From Sphingomonas sp. Leaf208 (lineage in GTDB: Bacteria > Pseudomonadota > Alphaproteobacteria > Sphingomonadales > Sphingomonadaceae), in NCBI RefSeq assembly GCF_001421415.1, contig NZ_LMKH01000001.1, forward strand, positions 248,001 through 312,000: 64,000 bases of DNA. The letters run 5' to 3'. Position 1 is the first letter of the stretch; the number at the start of each line of letters is the position of its first letter. Below, piece after piece: positions 17,750-26,073 of this stretch. The translations under genes and the position numbers were made by a program. The notes beneath the pieces were generated by a model. It saw only the letters and a program-made list of their open reading frames with translations. It ran no database searches and was not told the DNA's origin.

Positions 17750-18712
17750 ATGAAGGACAACGCCGTGTCATCAGCATCCGACCCGATCGACCTCGCCGCG
17801 ACGATCGACGAACTGCGCAGCGCACGTCGCGCCTGGCGGCAGGAGCAGGACGGCCGACATAGCGTCGCGCGCTTCCCGTCGCTGGACGAGACCGGGCGCG
17901 CGCTCGACGATCTCGTCGCGGCGCTGTTTCCCGGGCGGCTCGGCATGTTCGCAGGTCCGGTCGAGCGCGAGGACGCGTTCGTCGAGACGCGGCTCCGACA
18001 GGCGCTGGAACGGCTGCAACGGCAGGTCGAACGCGAATTCGCCTATTGGCAGGAAGAGGCGGTGCTGTCGTTCGACGTCAGCCATGCGAGCATGATCATC
18101 GGCCTGTTCTGCGCCGAACTGGGGCCGATCCGCGAACTGGTCGACGACGATGTCCGCGCGGCATTCCTCGGCGATCCGGCGGCCCGCAGCGCGGACGAGA
18201 TCCTGATCTGCTACCCCGGCATCGTCGCGATCCTGTATCACCGGATCGCGCACGCGCTCTACGGCCTCGGCGCGCCGATCGTCGCGCGGATCATCTCCGA
18301 ACTCGCCAACAACCGCACCGGCATCGACATCCACCCGGGCGCGACGATCGGCCGCAGCTTCTTCATCGATCACGGCACCGGCGTCGTGATCGGCGAGACC
18401 GCGATCATCGGCGACCGGGTGCAGATCTACCAGCACGTCACGCTCGGCGCGCGCAGTCCGCTCGGCGTGACCGACGTGTCGGCGCGTGAACGGCTCGCGC
18501 GGCATCCGATCGTCGAGGACGACGTGGTGATCTATGCCGGTGCGACGATCCTTGGTCGCGTGACGATCGGGCAGGGCGCGACGATCGGCGGTAATGTCTG
18601 GCTGCTCGAAGACGTACCCGCCGGCAGCGTGGTCGCACAGCCGACCGCGATGATCCTCGCGGGCGATGCGGCGGACCAGTTGCACGAGACGCTGAGAGGG
18701 CGCGCCGCATGA
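17750..18712 (+). CDS. Serine O-acetyltransferase, EpsC-type
   Basis: A 320-residue enzyme making O-acetyl-L-serine from serine and acetyl-CoA, the precursor of cysteine and of some non-protein amino acids. The N-terminal half (to about residue 170) is helical. A left-handed beta-helix follows with IDIHPGATIGRSFFIDHGTG and VVIGETAIIGDRVQIYQHVTLGA, which hold the catalytic His residues. A final coil reads ATIGGNVWLLEDVPAGSVV. The length fits the EpsC group rather than the shorter CysE. It begins one base after the PhnD-like gene stops and overlaps the next gene by ATGA. No cysteine synthase lies nearby, so the product may feed another pathway. Confidence 0.9.
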   Translation: MKDNAVSSASDPIDLAATIDELRSARRAWRQEQDGRHSVARFPSLDETGRALDDLVAALFPGRLGMFAGPVEREDAFVETRLRQALERLQRQVEREFAYWQEEAVLSFDVSHASMIIGLFCAELGPIRELVDDDVRAAFLGDPAARSADEILICYPGIVAILYHRIAHALYGLGAPIVARIISELANNRTGIDIHPGATIGRSFFIDHGTGVVIGETAIIGDRVQIYQHVTLGARSPLGVTDVSARERLARHPIVEDDVVIYAGATILGRVTIGQGATIGGNVWLLEDVPAGSVVAQPTAMILAGDAADQLHETLRGRAA

Positions 18713-19479
18713 TGCGTTTTGCCTGCTGCCGTCGGGAGGATGGGCCGCCCAAGCCCGTGATCGGCGTGTTGTGCTGCAACGAAGTGGTCGATCGTCCGAT
18801 CCAGGCGGTCGCCACCCGCTTCGTCGAGCCGCTGGTGCGCTATGCCGGCGCAACCGTCCTGCTGGTGCCGGCCGTGGCGGATGCGATGGACACGCGGGCG
18901 CTGGCTGGACGCCTAGATGGCCTGTTGCTGACCGGGTCGCGCTCGAACGTCGCAGGGGCACGCTACGGCAAGTCGGACGCGGCCGACGATGCGCTCGATC
19001 TGGACCGCGATGCGGTGGCGCTCGAACTCGCGGGCCGGATGATCGAGGCGGGGCGGCCGGTGTTCGGTATCTGCCGCGGCTTGCAGGAGTTGAACGTGCT
19101 GTTCGGCGGCACGCTGACCGATGCGCTGGACGATGGCCATCACCGATCGACCGACGACGCGACCGCGTACGAAACGCTGTTCGACCATGTCCATGACGTC
19201 ACGCTGCGATCTGGCGGGATGCTCGCGGCCGCGATCGCCGAGCCCAGCATCTCGGTCACGTCGGTCCACCGCCAGGGTATCGATCGGCTGGGCGAGGGGC
19301 TCAGCGTCGAGGCGCATGCGGTTTCGGACGGGCTGGTCGAGGCGTTCTCGGCGCGCCCGTGCGGCGGCGACGTGCTGGCGGTGCAATGGCATCCCGAATG
19401 GGACGTTGCAGCCAGCGCAGCCAGCCGCGCATTCTTTTCACTTATCGGCCAGTCGCTTGGGACCTATCGGGACCGATGA
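18709..19479 (+). CDS. Gamma-glutamyl-gamma-aminobutyrate hydrolase-like class I amidotransferase
   Basis: A 256-residue peptidase C26 / PuuD-like protein. The class I glutamine amidotransferase triad is complete: Cys122 in FGICRGLQELN, and His228 and Glu230 in QWHPEW. The upstream DGLLLTGSRSN strand fits the oxyanion region. Family members cleave gamma-glutamyl amide bonds. It overlaps the serine acetyltransferase gene by four bases and precedes a TonB receptor. This could mean release of a gamma-glutamyl-protected intermediate in the same pathway (inference). General polyamine catabolism is the alternative, but no puu partners are seen. Confidence 0.88.
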   Translation: MMRFACCRREDGPPKPVIGVLCCNEVVDRPIQAVATRFVEPLVRYAGATVLLVPAVADAMDTRALAGRLDGLLLTGSRSNVAGARYGKSDAADDALDLDRDAVALELAGRMIEAGRPVFGICRGLQELNVLFGGTLTDALDDGHHRSTDDATAYETLFDHVHDVTLRSGGMLAAAIAEPSISVTSVHRQGIDRLGEGLSVEAHAVSDGLVEAFSARPCGGDVLAVQWHPEWDVAASAASRAFFSLIGQSLGTYRDR

Positions 19480-19544
19480 CTGCGACCGTTCGTTTGGTTC
19501 GCACGGAGATCGTCGCAGAGCGATCCACTAACAGGGACACTATC

Positions 19545-22034
19545 ATGACTGCTTATCGTACCGCGTTGACGCTCGCCGCCTCGACCCTCGCCTTCGCCAG
19601 CGCGCATGTTGCTTATGCGCAGGACGTGCCCGCGCAAACGGCGACGGCGCCTGCCGCAGACCCCGCTGCGGCGCCCGACACGGGAGACGATATCATCGTC
19701 ACCGGCACGCGCGCCGTCGGTCGCTCGCGGCTCGACAGTGCCTCGCCGATCGACGTGTTGAGTTCGGCCGCGATCCAGCGCCAGGGGACGACCGAGCTCG
19801 GTGCGGCGCTGTCGGCGGTCGTGCCGTCGATCGACTTCCCGCGGCCGTCCGCGGTCGATGGCACCGACGCGATCCGCCCGGCGACGCTGCGCGGCCTGTC
19901 GCCCGACCAGACGCTGGTGCTGGTCAACGGCGTGCGCGGCCATACCGCGGCTTTGCTCAACGTGGGCGGTTCGGTGGGGCGCGGGTCGGCCGCAGTCGAC
20001 CTGAACACGATCCCGACCGTGGCACTCGATCGTATCGAGGTGCTGCGTGACGGGGCGTCCGCACAATATGGCTCTGATGCGATCGCCGGCGTCGTCAACC
20101 TGCGGCTGCGCGAGGCCCGGTCGGGCGGCGGCATGACGGTCAATTACGGCTTCTACAACACCGATATCGACACCGCGCGCGGCAGCCGCAGCACGAACGG
20201 CGAGCATGCGCTGACCGTGTCCGGCTGGCAGGGTATCGGCTTTGGCGATGACGGTTTCCTGACCGTTTCGGGCGAGTATCTGGATCGCCAGGCGACCAAC
20301 CGCGCCGACTTCGACACGCGCACGCTCGTCAAAATCCCCGGCACGCCGGGCCGTGTGACCGGCCTCTTCGGCGACCCCAAGGTCGAGCAATACAGCATCT
20401 TCGCCAACGCCGGCACGACGCTGACCGGCACGTGGAAGCTGTACGGCTGGCTCGGCTATCAGGACCGCGACACGCGCAGCGCGGCCTTCCCGCGATTGCC
20501 GCTGCAGTCGGACCCGGTAGCAGTCGCGCGACTGGAGCTGGCAGGGCTGTCCGATGGCTTCCTGCCGCTGATCAATACCAAGTCGCGCGACATCAACTCG
20601 GCGATCGGCATCAAGGGCGTGGTCGCCGACTGGAACGTCGACCTGACCGCCAGCTATGGCCGCAACAAGATCGGGTTCCGCACGCTGGATTCCGCGAACT
20701 ATGCCTATGGGCGCGCCACGCAGCGCGACTTCTCCGACGGTGCGCTGATCTACGACCAGTACATCGTCGGGCTCGACGTCGATCGTAAGTTCGATGTGTT
20801 GCAGGGCGTCAACGTCGCGTTCGGGCTCGAAGGGCGCCGCGAGGGGTTCAAGATCCAGTCGGGCGAACTCGCATCCTATGGCTATCCCGCCGCTGGGACA
20901 GTGACCGGCGCACTGCCGAGCGCACCCCCAGGCGCGCAGGGCTTTGGCGGATTCTCACCGGACAACGCGATCGAGCGGAGCCGTCGCAACGGCAGCGTCT
21001 ATCTCGATGTAGAAGCGCAGGTGACGGACAAGTTGCTGCTCGGACTCGCCGGACGCGGGGAAGACTATTCCGATTTCGGCTCGACCGGCACCGGTAAGGT
21101 CTCCGCGCGCTATGACTTCGCGCGCTGGTTTGCGCTTCGCGGAACGGCATCGACAGGCTTCCGCGCGCCGGCTCTGCAGCAGCAGTATTTCACGTCGGTC
21201 GCAACCGTCATTCAAAACGGAAACCCAGTTCAGACCGGAACCTACCCATCGGTAAGCCCCATTGCGGCTAGGCTCGGAGGCCTTCCTCTCGAGCCTGAGA
21301 AGTCGACGAATTTCTCGGTCGGTACCGTCATTCGCTTTGGCGGGTTCGACCTGACAGTCGATGCGTACCGCATCCGCATCCGCAATCAGATCGGTCTTTC
21401 GGAGAACATCACCACGTCGCCGACCCAATCCGCCGCGGTCAATGCGCAGATCCTCAACTTGCTCGCGGGATCAGGGGCAACGGCAGCGCGGTTCTTCGTC
21501 AACGGCATCGCCTCGACCACCAAGGGCATCGACGCGGTCGCGCATTACCGGCTGCCGACCGATGCTGCCGGGACGTTCGACCTGACGATCGCCGGCAACG
21601 TCAACGACGTGGACGTGACGCGCGTGCCGACATCGACCTCGACGCTCAACCCGGCACCGACGCTGTTCGCTCGCAACCGCATCGAATCGCTGGAGAACGG
21701 TACGCCGGGCGAGAAGGTGACCGGGTCGATCGATTGGTCGCTCGACCAGCTCGGCGCACTGGCCCGCGTCACCTATTATGGCGACGTGACGCAGCCCGGC
21801 ACGACGGCTGCCGGCGACGTGCACAGCGGCAAGCACCTGATCACCGATCTCGAACTCCGCTACCAGGCGAAGAAGGGCGCGCAGATCGGGCTCGGCGTCA
21901 GCAACCTGTTCGACGTCTATCCCGACGCGACGAGCATCGCGAACAACCCGACCGGGGTGATCGGCTACCCGTATTACTCGCCGTTCGGGTTCAACGGCCG
22001 CTACGTCTACGCACGCGCCGGCCTGAGCTGGTGA
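19545..22034 (+). CDS. TonB-dependent receptor of the desaturase/EpsC cluster
   Basis: An 829-residue outer-membrane receptor. The signal peptide ends at AYAQD, a TonB-box-like DDIIVTGTRAVGRSR follows near residue 46, and the plug shows TLRGLSPDQTLVLVNGVRGH and YGSDAIAGVVNL. The barrel ends with the terminal strand YVYARAGLSW. The start at 19545 was chosen for the signal peptide; upstream in-frame starts lie inside the previous gene. It follows the amidotransferase by 65 bp on the same strand and may belong to that operon. The substrate is unknown. No Fur-type box was recognised upstream. Confidence 0.9.
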   Translation: MTAYRTALTLAASTLAFASAHVAYAQDVPAQTATAPAADPAAAPDTGDDIIVTGTRAVGRSRLDSASPIDVLSSAAIQRQGTTELGAALSAVVPSIDFPRPSAVDGTDAIRPATLRGLSPDQTLVLVNGVRGHTAALLNVGGSVGRGSAAVDLNTIPTVALDRIEVLRDGASAQYGSDAIAGVVNLRLREARSGGGMTVNYGFYNTDIDTARGSRSTNGEHALTVSGWQGIGFGDDGFLTVSGEYLDRQATNRADFDTRTLVKIPGTPGRVTGLFGDPKVEQYSIFANAGTTLTGTWKLYGWLGYQDRDTRSAAFPRLPLQSDPVAVARLELAGLSDGFLPLINTKSRDINSAIGIKGVVADWNVDLTASYGRNKIGFRTLDSANYAYGRATQRDFSDGALIYDQYIVGLDVDRKFDVLQGVNVAFGLEGRREGFKIQSGELASYGYPAAGTVTGALPSAPPGAQGFGGFSPDNAIERSRRNGSVYLDVEAQVTDKLLLGLAGRGEDYSDFGSTGTGKVSARYDFARWFALRGTASTGFRAPALQQQYFTSVATVIQNGNPVQTGTYPSVSPIAARLGGLPLEPEKSTNFSVGTVIRFGGFDLTVDAYRIRIRNQIGLSENITTSPTQSAAVNAQILNLLAGSGATAARFFVNGIASTTKGIDAVAHYRLPTDAAGTFDLTIAGNVNDVDVTRVPTSTSTLNPAPTLFARNRIESLENGTPGEKVTGSIDWSLDQLGALARVTYYGDVTQPGTTAAGDVHSGKHLITDLELRYQAKKGAQIGLGVSNLFDVYPDATSIANNPTGVIGYPYYSPFGFNGRYVYARAGLSW

Positions 22035-22156
22035 TTAAATCATAGTCGTGCGATAGGGTATTGCGTTCGGCCGCATCGCTGGGTAGCTTTCGGTTCCAGG
22101 ATCGATTTCGCGCATTGCAGTCGTAATTCTGCACTAGTCATCACGGAGACCATTCG

Positions 22157-22375
22157 ATGAAGAAGATCACGATCGTGCCAATGATTGCAGTCCTGGCGCT
22201 TGGCCTTGCCGCCTGCACGAAGCCCGCAGCGACCGAGAACGTTACCGACATTCAGTCGAACACGGTCGTCGAAGAGTCGGACGCGAATCTTTCCGCGGTA
22301 GATGGTATCGAAACGAGCAACTCGGCTGATCTCGAGAACTCGGTCGATTCGAATTCGAGCGGCAACGCGCTCTGA
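22157..22375 (+). CDS. Small acidic lipoprotein
   Basis: A 72-residue protein with a lipoprotein signal MKKITIVPMIAVLALGLAAC (lipobox LAAC, Cys20). A short, strongly acidic tail rich in Asn, Ser and Asp (DIQSNTVVEESDANLS, then DLENSVDSNSSGNAL) contains no recognised domain. It is a stand-alone gene, 123 bp after the TonB receptor, with a good intrinsic terminator after it. The real lipobox and terminator argue that it is a genuine gene. Its function is unknown; the disordered acidic tail may bind cations or reach into the periplasm. Confidence 0.8.
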   Translation: MKKITIVPMIAVLALGLAACTKPAATENVTDIQSNTVVEESDANLSAVDGIETSNSADLENSVDSNSSGNAL

Positions 22376-22751
22376 TCAGTGACTTCAAATTGTAAAAGAC
22401 GGCTTGGTTCGGTAATCGAACCATCTGTTTGAAGACTAGAAAGGCGACGTACTTTCCGTTCTGGGGAAGTCGTCGCCTTTTGAATTTTTGCGCTGTAGAA
22501 GTACGTTTTCAAGCCGATGCATTTCGGCGTAATTTATACTCTACTCACCGAGGGTAGGGAATAACTCTATTCCTATTTGATAAGTGGGTATTACAACGGG
22601 GCAACGTCAGGCGAAGTGAAGCTCCCTAGACGGAACCTAGTGGTCCAGTGGAGCCCTTCTGCTGGGCCACCATTTTTGAGCGCGAGCTCTGGAAGAGTTC
22701 GCGGCCTGCCGGCATCTGACAGGGGCCGTATTCTCGAATATTCCCTATTAG
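22376..22751. other. Gene-free stretch with one terminator
   Basis: 376 bp between the lipoprotein and the convergent DedA gene. It holds the terminator at 22440-22490. The rest (about 22491-22751) is less GC-rich than its surroundings, with no credible gene, RNA or repeat that I can see. Confidence 0.6.
22440..22490 (+). terminator. Rho-independent terminator after the small lipoprotein
   Basis: Perfect 10-bp outer stem AAAGGCGACG (22440-22449) with CGTCGCCTTT (22471-22480), extended inward by partial ACTTTCC/GGGGAAGT pairing, then a T-rich run TTTTGAATTTTT. It may also serve the convergent DedA gene. Confidence 0.85.
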
Positions 22752-23378
22752 TCAGCTGGTCTTCGGTACCGCGTTGGATCGACGTCCGCGCCAATAGCGG
22801 ATCGCGGTCATCACCACCGCGACAACGACTGCGAGGATCGCAACGCCGGCCAACTTATGCCTCGGCATGATGCTGTGGACCGCGTCGAGCAGCGTATCCC
22901 CGAACAGATAGCCGATGCCGGTGAACATCACGCCCCAGACTACCGCAGAGATCGCATTGAGCATCATGAACGTGCGTGCGGGGACATGCGACGTGCCGAT
23001 AGCTATGGGGCTGATCGTGCGCAGGCCGTAGAGGAAGCGGAAGCCGAGGATGAAGACGGTCGGATGGCGTTCCAGCGTGTCGAGTGCCTTGGCGAAGGCC
23101 GGCTTGGCGGCGATCTTGCGAACGCGGGCCGTGTCGCGGAAACGACGCCCGGCGAGGAAGAAGAGCTGGTCCGCGGCGAACGATCCCGCGACGGCCGCAG
23201 CGGCGCTGCCCCAGAGCGGCAGCAAATGCTGATGCGCCAACACACCGCCCGTGACGACCGCGGTTTCGCCTTCGAGCCCCGCACCCAGGAATATCGCGGC
23301 GAGGCCGTATTGGGCGATGAGCGTTTCGATCGACATCGCTCGCCCTTGCCGCAGCGCGGAGTTCTCCGCCAGTATCAT
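22752..23378 (-). CDS. DedA-family membrane protein
   Basis: A 208-residue integral membrane protein of the DedA/VTT superfamily, whose members act as undecaprenyl-phosphate or phospholipid flippases or transporters. The signature segments are YGLAAIFLGAGLEGETAVV, LFFLAGRRFR, FILGFRFLYGLRTISPIAIG and SAVVWGVMFTGIGYLFG. Conserved Glu and Arg residues are present. The ATG at 23378 has a good ribosome site (GAGG, 7-bp spacing); an ATG at 23336 (MSIETLIAQYG) also has one and would give the more typical DedA start. It is a stand-alone gene. Confidence 0.88.
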   Translation of the reverse strand: MILAENSALRQGRAMSIETLIAQYGLAAIFLGAGLEGETAVVTGGVLAHQHLLPLWGSAAAAVAGSFAADQLFFLAGRRFRDTARVRKIAAKPAFAKALDTLERHPTVFILGFRFLYGLRTISPIAIGTSHVPARTFMMLNAISAVVWGVMFTGIGYLFGDTLLDAVHSIMPRHKLAGVAILAVVVAVVMTAIRYWRGRRSNAVPKTS

Positions 23379-23422
23379 TTATCCGCCTCGCTACAGGCGG
23401 TTATCGACGTCGATGCAGGCTT

Positions 23423-23923
23423 CTACCGACCGAGATAGTCCATCTTGCCGATCGGCACGCCGCGCATCCGCAACAACGCGTAGGCGGTCGTGATGTGGAA
23501 ATAGAAATTGGGCAGCACGAACCCGAGCACGTAGTTCTGCCCCGTAAAGTCCAACGTCCGGCTGGGCGTGACGATCGTGACGACGGCATCCTCCTTGCCG
23601 TCGATCGCCTCGCGCGGCACGCCCTCGAGGAACGCAACCGTTGCGGCGATGCGCTGCTGCAGCGCTGCGAAACTCGTTTCGTCGTCGGCCATCGCGATCG
23701 TCGGGACGCCGCCAAGCCGGACCATCGCGCCCTTGGCCGTGTCGCTGGCGCGCTGGACCTGCGCGGTCAGCGGCGCCATGTCGGTGATCAGTCGCGTGCC
23801 AAGCATGTCCGCCTCGGCGATGCCGTGCTCCTGTGCATAGGCTTCGCCCGATTTCAGGATCGCCGAAAGACTGGCGAAACCGCGGCGAAACGCGGGGACG
23901 GTGAGGTCATAGAGCTGGGTCAT
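23423..23923 (-). CDS. DUF1993 domain-containing protein
   Basis: A 166-residue soluble helical protein of the DUF1993 family, related to the DinB-like four-helix fold. The family opening is clear (LYDLTVPAFRRGFASLSAIL). Later segments are ADMLGTRLITDMAPLTAQVQ, FTGQNYVLGFVLPNFYFHITTAYALLRMRGV and the terminal IGKMDYLG. The conserved His in YFHITTAY fits the metal-binding position of DinB folds. The function is unknown. The start MTQLYDLT was chosen on family alignment; upstream codons would encode an Arg/Ser-rich low-quality extension over the neighbouring gene. Confidence 0.88.
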   Translation of the reverse strand: MTQLYDLTVPAFRRGFASLSAILKSGEAYAQEHGIAEADMLGTRLITDMAPLTAQVQRASDTAKGAMVRLGGVPTIAMADDETSFAALQQRIAATVAFLEGVPREAIDGKEDAVVTIVTPSRTLDFTGQNYVLGFVLPNFYFHITTAYALLRMRGVPIGKMDYLGR

Positions 23924-23945
23924 GGACACAGACGTAGGCGCGCAG

Positions 23946-24449
23946 TCACGTCCGGTCGAGGAGGAACGCGGCGAGCTGGTTCCAGGCGGGCTGCTTTGCC
24001 GCGACGCCGATCGTGTGCAGCGGGCTGCTGGAGGGAAGCGCGACGATGGTCGGTCTAGCATAGTTCGGTCCGAGCAGCTTCAGGCCCTGCTTGAGCGCGG
24101 TACCGCCGTTGAAAGCGACTGCGCGAAGCTTCGGTAATCGTCCGATGAGCGCGACGATGTCGTTGCCTTCGGCGTCAAGGATCGCCGCGTCGCTGCTTCC
24201 ACTCCGCCGCGCCGAGCCGATTACGTCCCACAGCGCCACGCCGCTCGCCCGCAACGCCGCCAACCGATCCTCATAGTCGAGCGTAACGAGATCGCAGCCG
24301 ACGACCGGCGACATCAGCTGCCAGAACTGGTTCTGCGGATGCGCATAATAGCGCTGGGCAGCGAGTGACCGGTCGCCCGGCAGGCTGCCCAGAACCAGAA
24401 CCCGCGCTTCAGAATCGAAAATCGGCGGAAACGAGTGCTTGAGCGACAT
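23946..24449 (-). CDS. DNA-deoxyinosine glycosylase (family 6 uracil-DNA glycosylase)
   Basis: A 167-residue glycosylase that removes hypoxanthine (deaminated adenine) from DNA in base-excision repair. The first motif reads VLVLGSLPGDRSLAAQRYY, followed by AHPQNQFWQLM with the conserved Asn, and LWDVIGSARRSGSSDAAI. The C-terminal LPSSSPLH is the DNA-intercalation/His motif. It lies 22 bp upstream of the DUF1993 gene on the same strand and probably shares its transcript. It is divergent from the KaiC-like gene. Confidence 0.9.
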   Translation of the reverse strand: MSLKHSFPPIFDSEARVLVLGSLPGDRSLAAQRYYAHPQNQFWQLMSPVVGCDLVTLDYEDRLAALRASGVALWDVIGSARRSGSSDAAILDAEGNDIVALIGRLPKLRAVAFNGGTALKQGLKLLGPNYARPTIVALPSSSPLHTIGVAAKQPAWNQLAAFLLDRT

Positions 24450-24560
24450 TAAGATCCCCGGACTGTCACGACCGCAAGACTATGCGATACGCCGGTTATA
24501 ACCTAGGGTCGGCACATATGGTCGCACCACGCGCGGTACGATCACAGGAAGGACTGCCAC

Positions 24561-26072
24561 TTGGCACTGAACGGACAATTACCGGCGCTCGCACGGACCG
24601 GTATCGACGGGCTCGACGACATTCTGAATGGGGGGCTGACACCGGACCGAATGTACCTTGTCGAGGGTACGCCCGGCACGGGCAAGACGACGCTCGGGCT
24701 TGGCTTCCTGCTCGCCGGCGAATCGGTCGGCGAGGCGGGGTTGTATATCACGCTGGCCGAGACCGAAGTCGAGTTGCGCGCGGTGGCGCAGACGCATGGC
24801 TGGTCGCTGGACCCGCTGACGCTGTTCGAGATGGTGCCGGCCGACGGCCTTGGCGAAGACCATGAACAGACGTTGCTGCATCCAAGCGAGGTCGAGCTCG
24901 GCGAGACGATCCGCGACGTGATGGCGAAGGTTGACGAGCTTCGCCCCAAGCGCGTGGTGATCGACAGCCTGTCCGAACTGCGCCTGCTCGCGCAAAGCCC
25001 GATCCGCTATCGCCGCCAGATCCTCGCGCTCAAGCACTTCTTCTCGACGCGGGCCTGCACCGTGCTGTTCCTCGACGACAAGAGCGGCTCGGGCAGCGAT
25101 CTCCAGTTGCACAGCATCGCGCACGGCGTCATCTCGCTCGAACAGACCTTGTCCGGGTTCGGCGCGCAACGTCGCCGCATGCACGTCGTGAAGATGCGCG
25201 GCGTACGGTATCGCGGCGGCTATCATGATTTCGAGATCGAGCGCGGTGGGCTCTGCGTCTATCCGCGCCTCGTCGCGTCCGAGCACGTCATGAAATATTC
25301 GGACGAGGCAGTTTCGACCGGCTCGACCGAACTCGACACGTTGCTGGGTGGCGGTCTTATCCCGGGCACCGCGACGTTGCTGACGGGGCCTGCCGGTGTC
25401 GGGAAGACGACCGCGTCGGTCCAGTCGGTGATCGCAGCGCTGGAGCGGGGCGAGCGCGCGGCGTACTTTCTGTTCGACGAGCGGTTGCCGACGTTGCTGA
25501 AGCGGAGTGCGTCGCTGGGCATGGACCTGATGCCGTTCGTCGAGAACGGGCAGCTCGAGCTGCGGGCGATCGATCCCGCCGAGATGTCGCCAGGCGAGTT
25601 CTCCGGCGCGGTGCGGGCTGCGGTCGAGCAGCACAAGGCTAAGATCGTCGTGATCGACAGCCTCAATGCCTACCTCCAGGCGATGCCGAACGAACAGTTC
25701 CTGATCCTGCAGATGCACGAGATGCTGACGTATCTCGGTCAGAAGGGGATCGTCAGCCTGCTGATCCTCGGCCTGCACGGGATCACCGGAGACGTCCGGT
25801 CCGACGTCGACCTCAGCTATCTGTCCGATACGATCGTCCAGCTCCGCTATTTCGAGGCGCATGGCGAGGTGCGGCAGGCGATTTCGGTCATCAAGACGCG
25901 TACCGCACGGCACGAACGCACGATCCGGGAGTTTCAGATCGGTAGCAACGGATTGCTGGTCGGCGAGCCCCTTCGCGAATTCCAGGGCGTGCTGACCGGC
26001 GTTCCGACATTCTCGGGCGAAGGAAAGACGTTGATGGCCAGTCGGATGGGGATGCAGGACTCGCGCGTCTGA
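24561..26072 (+). CDS. KaiC-like double RecA-domain ATPase
   Basis: A 503-residue protein with two tandem KaiC/RecA domains. Walker A motifs are GTPGTGKTT (36-44) and GPAGVGKTT (276-284); Walker B-like strands are RVVIDSLSEL (131-140) and KIVVIDSLNA (361-370). The TTG start is supported by AGGAAGG about 8 bp upstream. In cyanobacterial KaiC, a Ser-Thr pair before ITDT is autophosphorylated; here the aligned segment is Ser419-Tyr420-LSDT, so the Thr is Tyr. No kaiA or kaiB is nearby. A hybrid histidine kinase begins 1 bp after its stop, so they form a two-gene operon, likely signal integration rather than a true clock (inference). Confidence 0.9.
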   Translation: MALNGQLPALARTGIDGLDDILNGGLTPDRMYLVEGTPGTGKTTLGLGFLLAGESVGEAGLYITLAETEVELRAVAQTHGWSLDPLTLFEMVPADGLGEDHEQTLLHPSEVELGETIRDVMAKVDELRPKRVVIDSLSELRLLAQSPIRYRRQILALKHFFSTRACTVLFLDDKSGSGSDLQLHSIAHGVISLEQTLSGFGAQRRRMHVVKMRGVRYRGGYHDFEIERGGLCVYPRLVASEHVMKYSDEAVSTGSTELDTLLGGGLIPGTATLLTGPAGVGKTTASVQSVIAALERGERAAYFLFDERLPTLLKRSASLGMDLMPFVENGQLELRAIDPAEMSPGEFSGAVRAAVEQHKAKIVVIDSLNAYLQAMPNEQFLILQMHEMLTYLGQKGIVSLLILGLHGITGDVRSDVDLSYLSDTIVQLRYFEAHGEVRQAISVIKTRTARHERTIREFQIGSNGLLVGEPLREFQGVLTGVPTFSGEGKTLMASRMGMQDSRV

Positions 26073-26073
26073 C

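Noticed and set aside
22491..22751. Possible small RNA in the AT-richer gap before the DedA gene
   Set aside because: No clear promoter, terminator or conserved fold could be pointed to; the only terminator belongs to the upstream lipoprotein.
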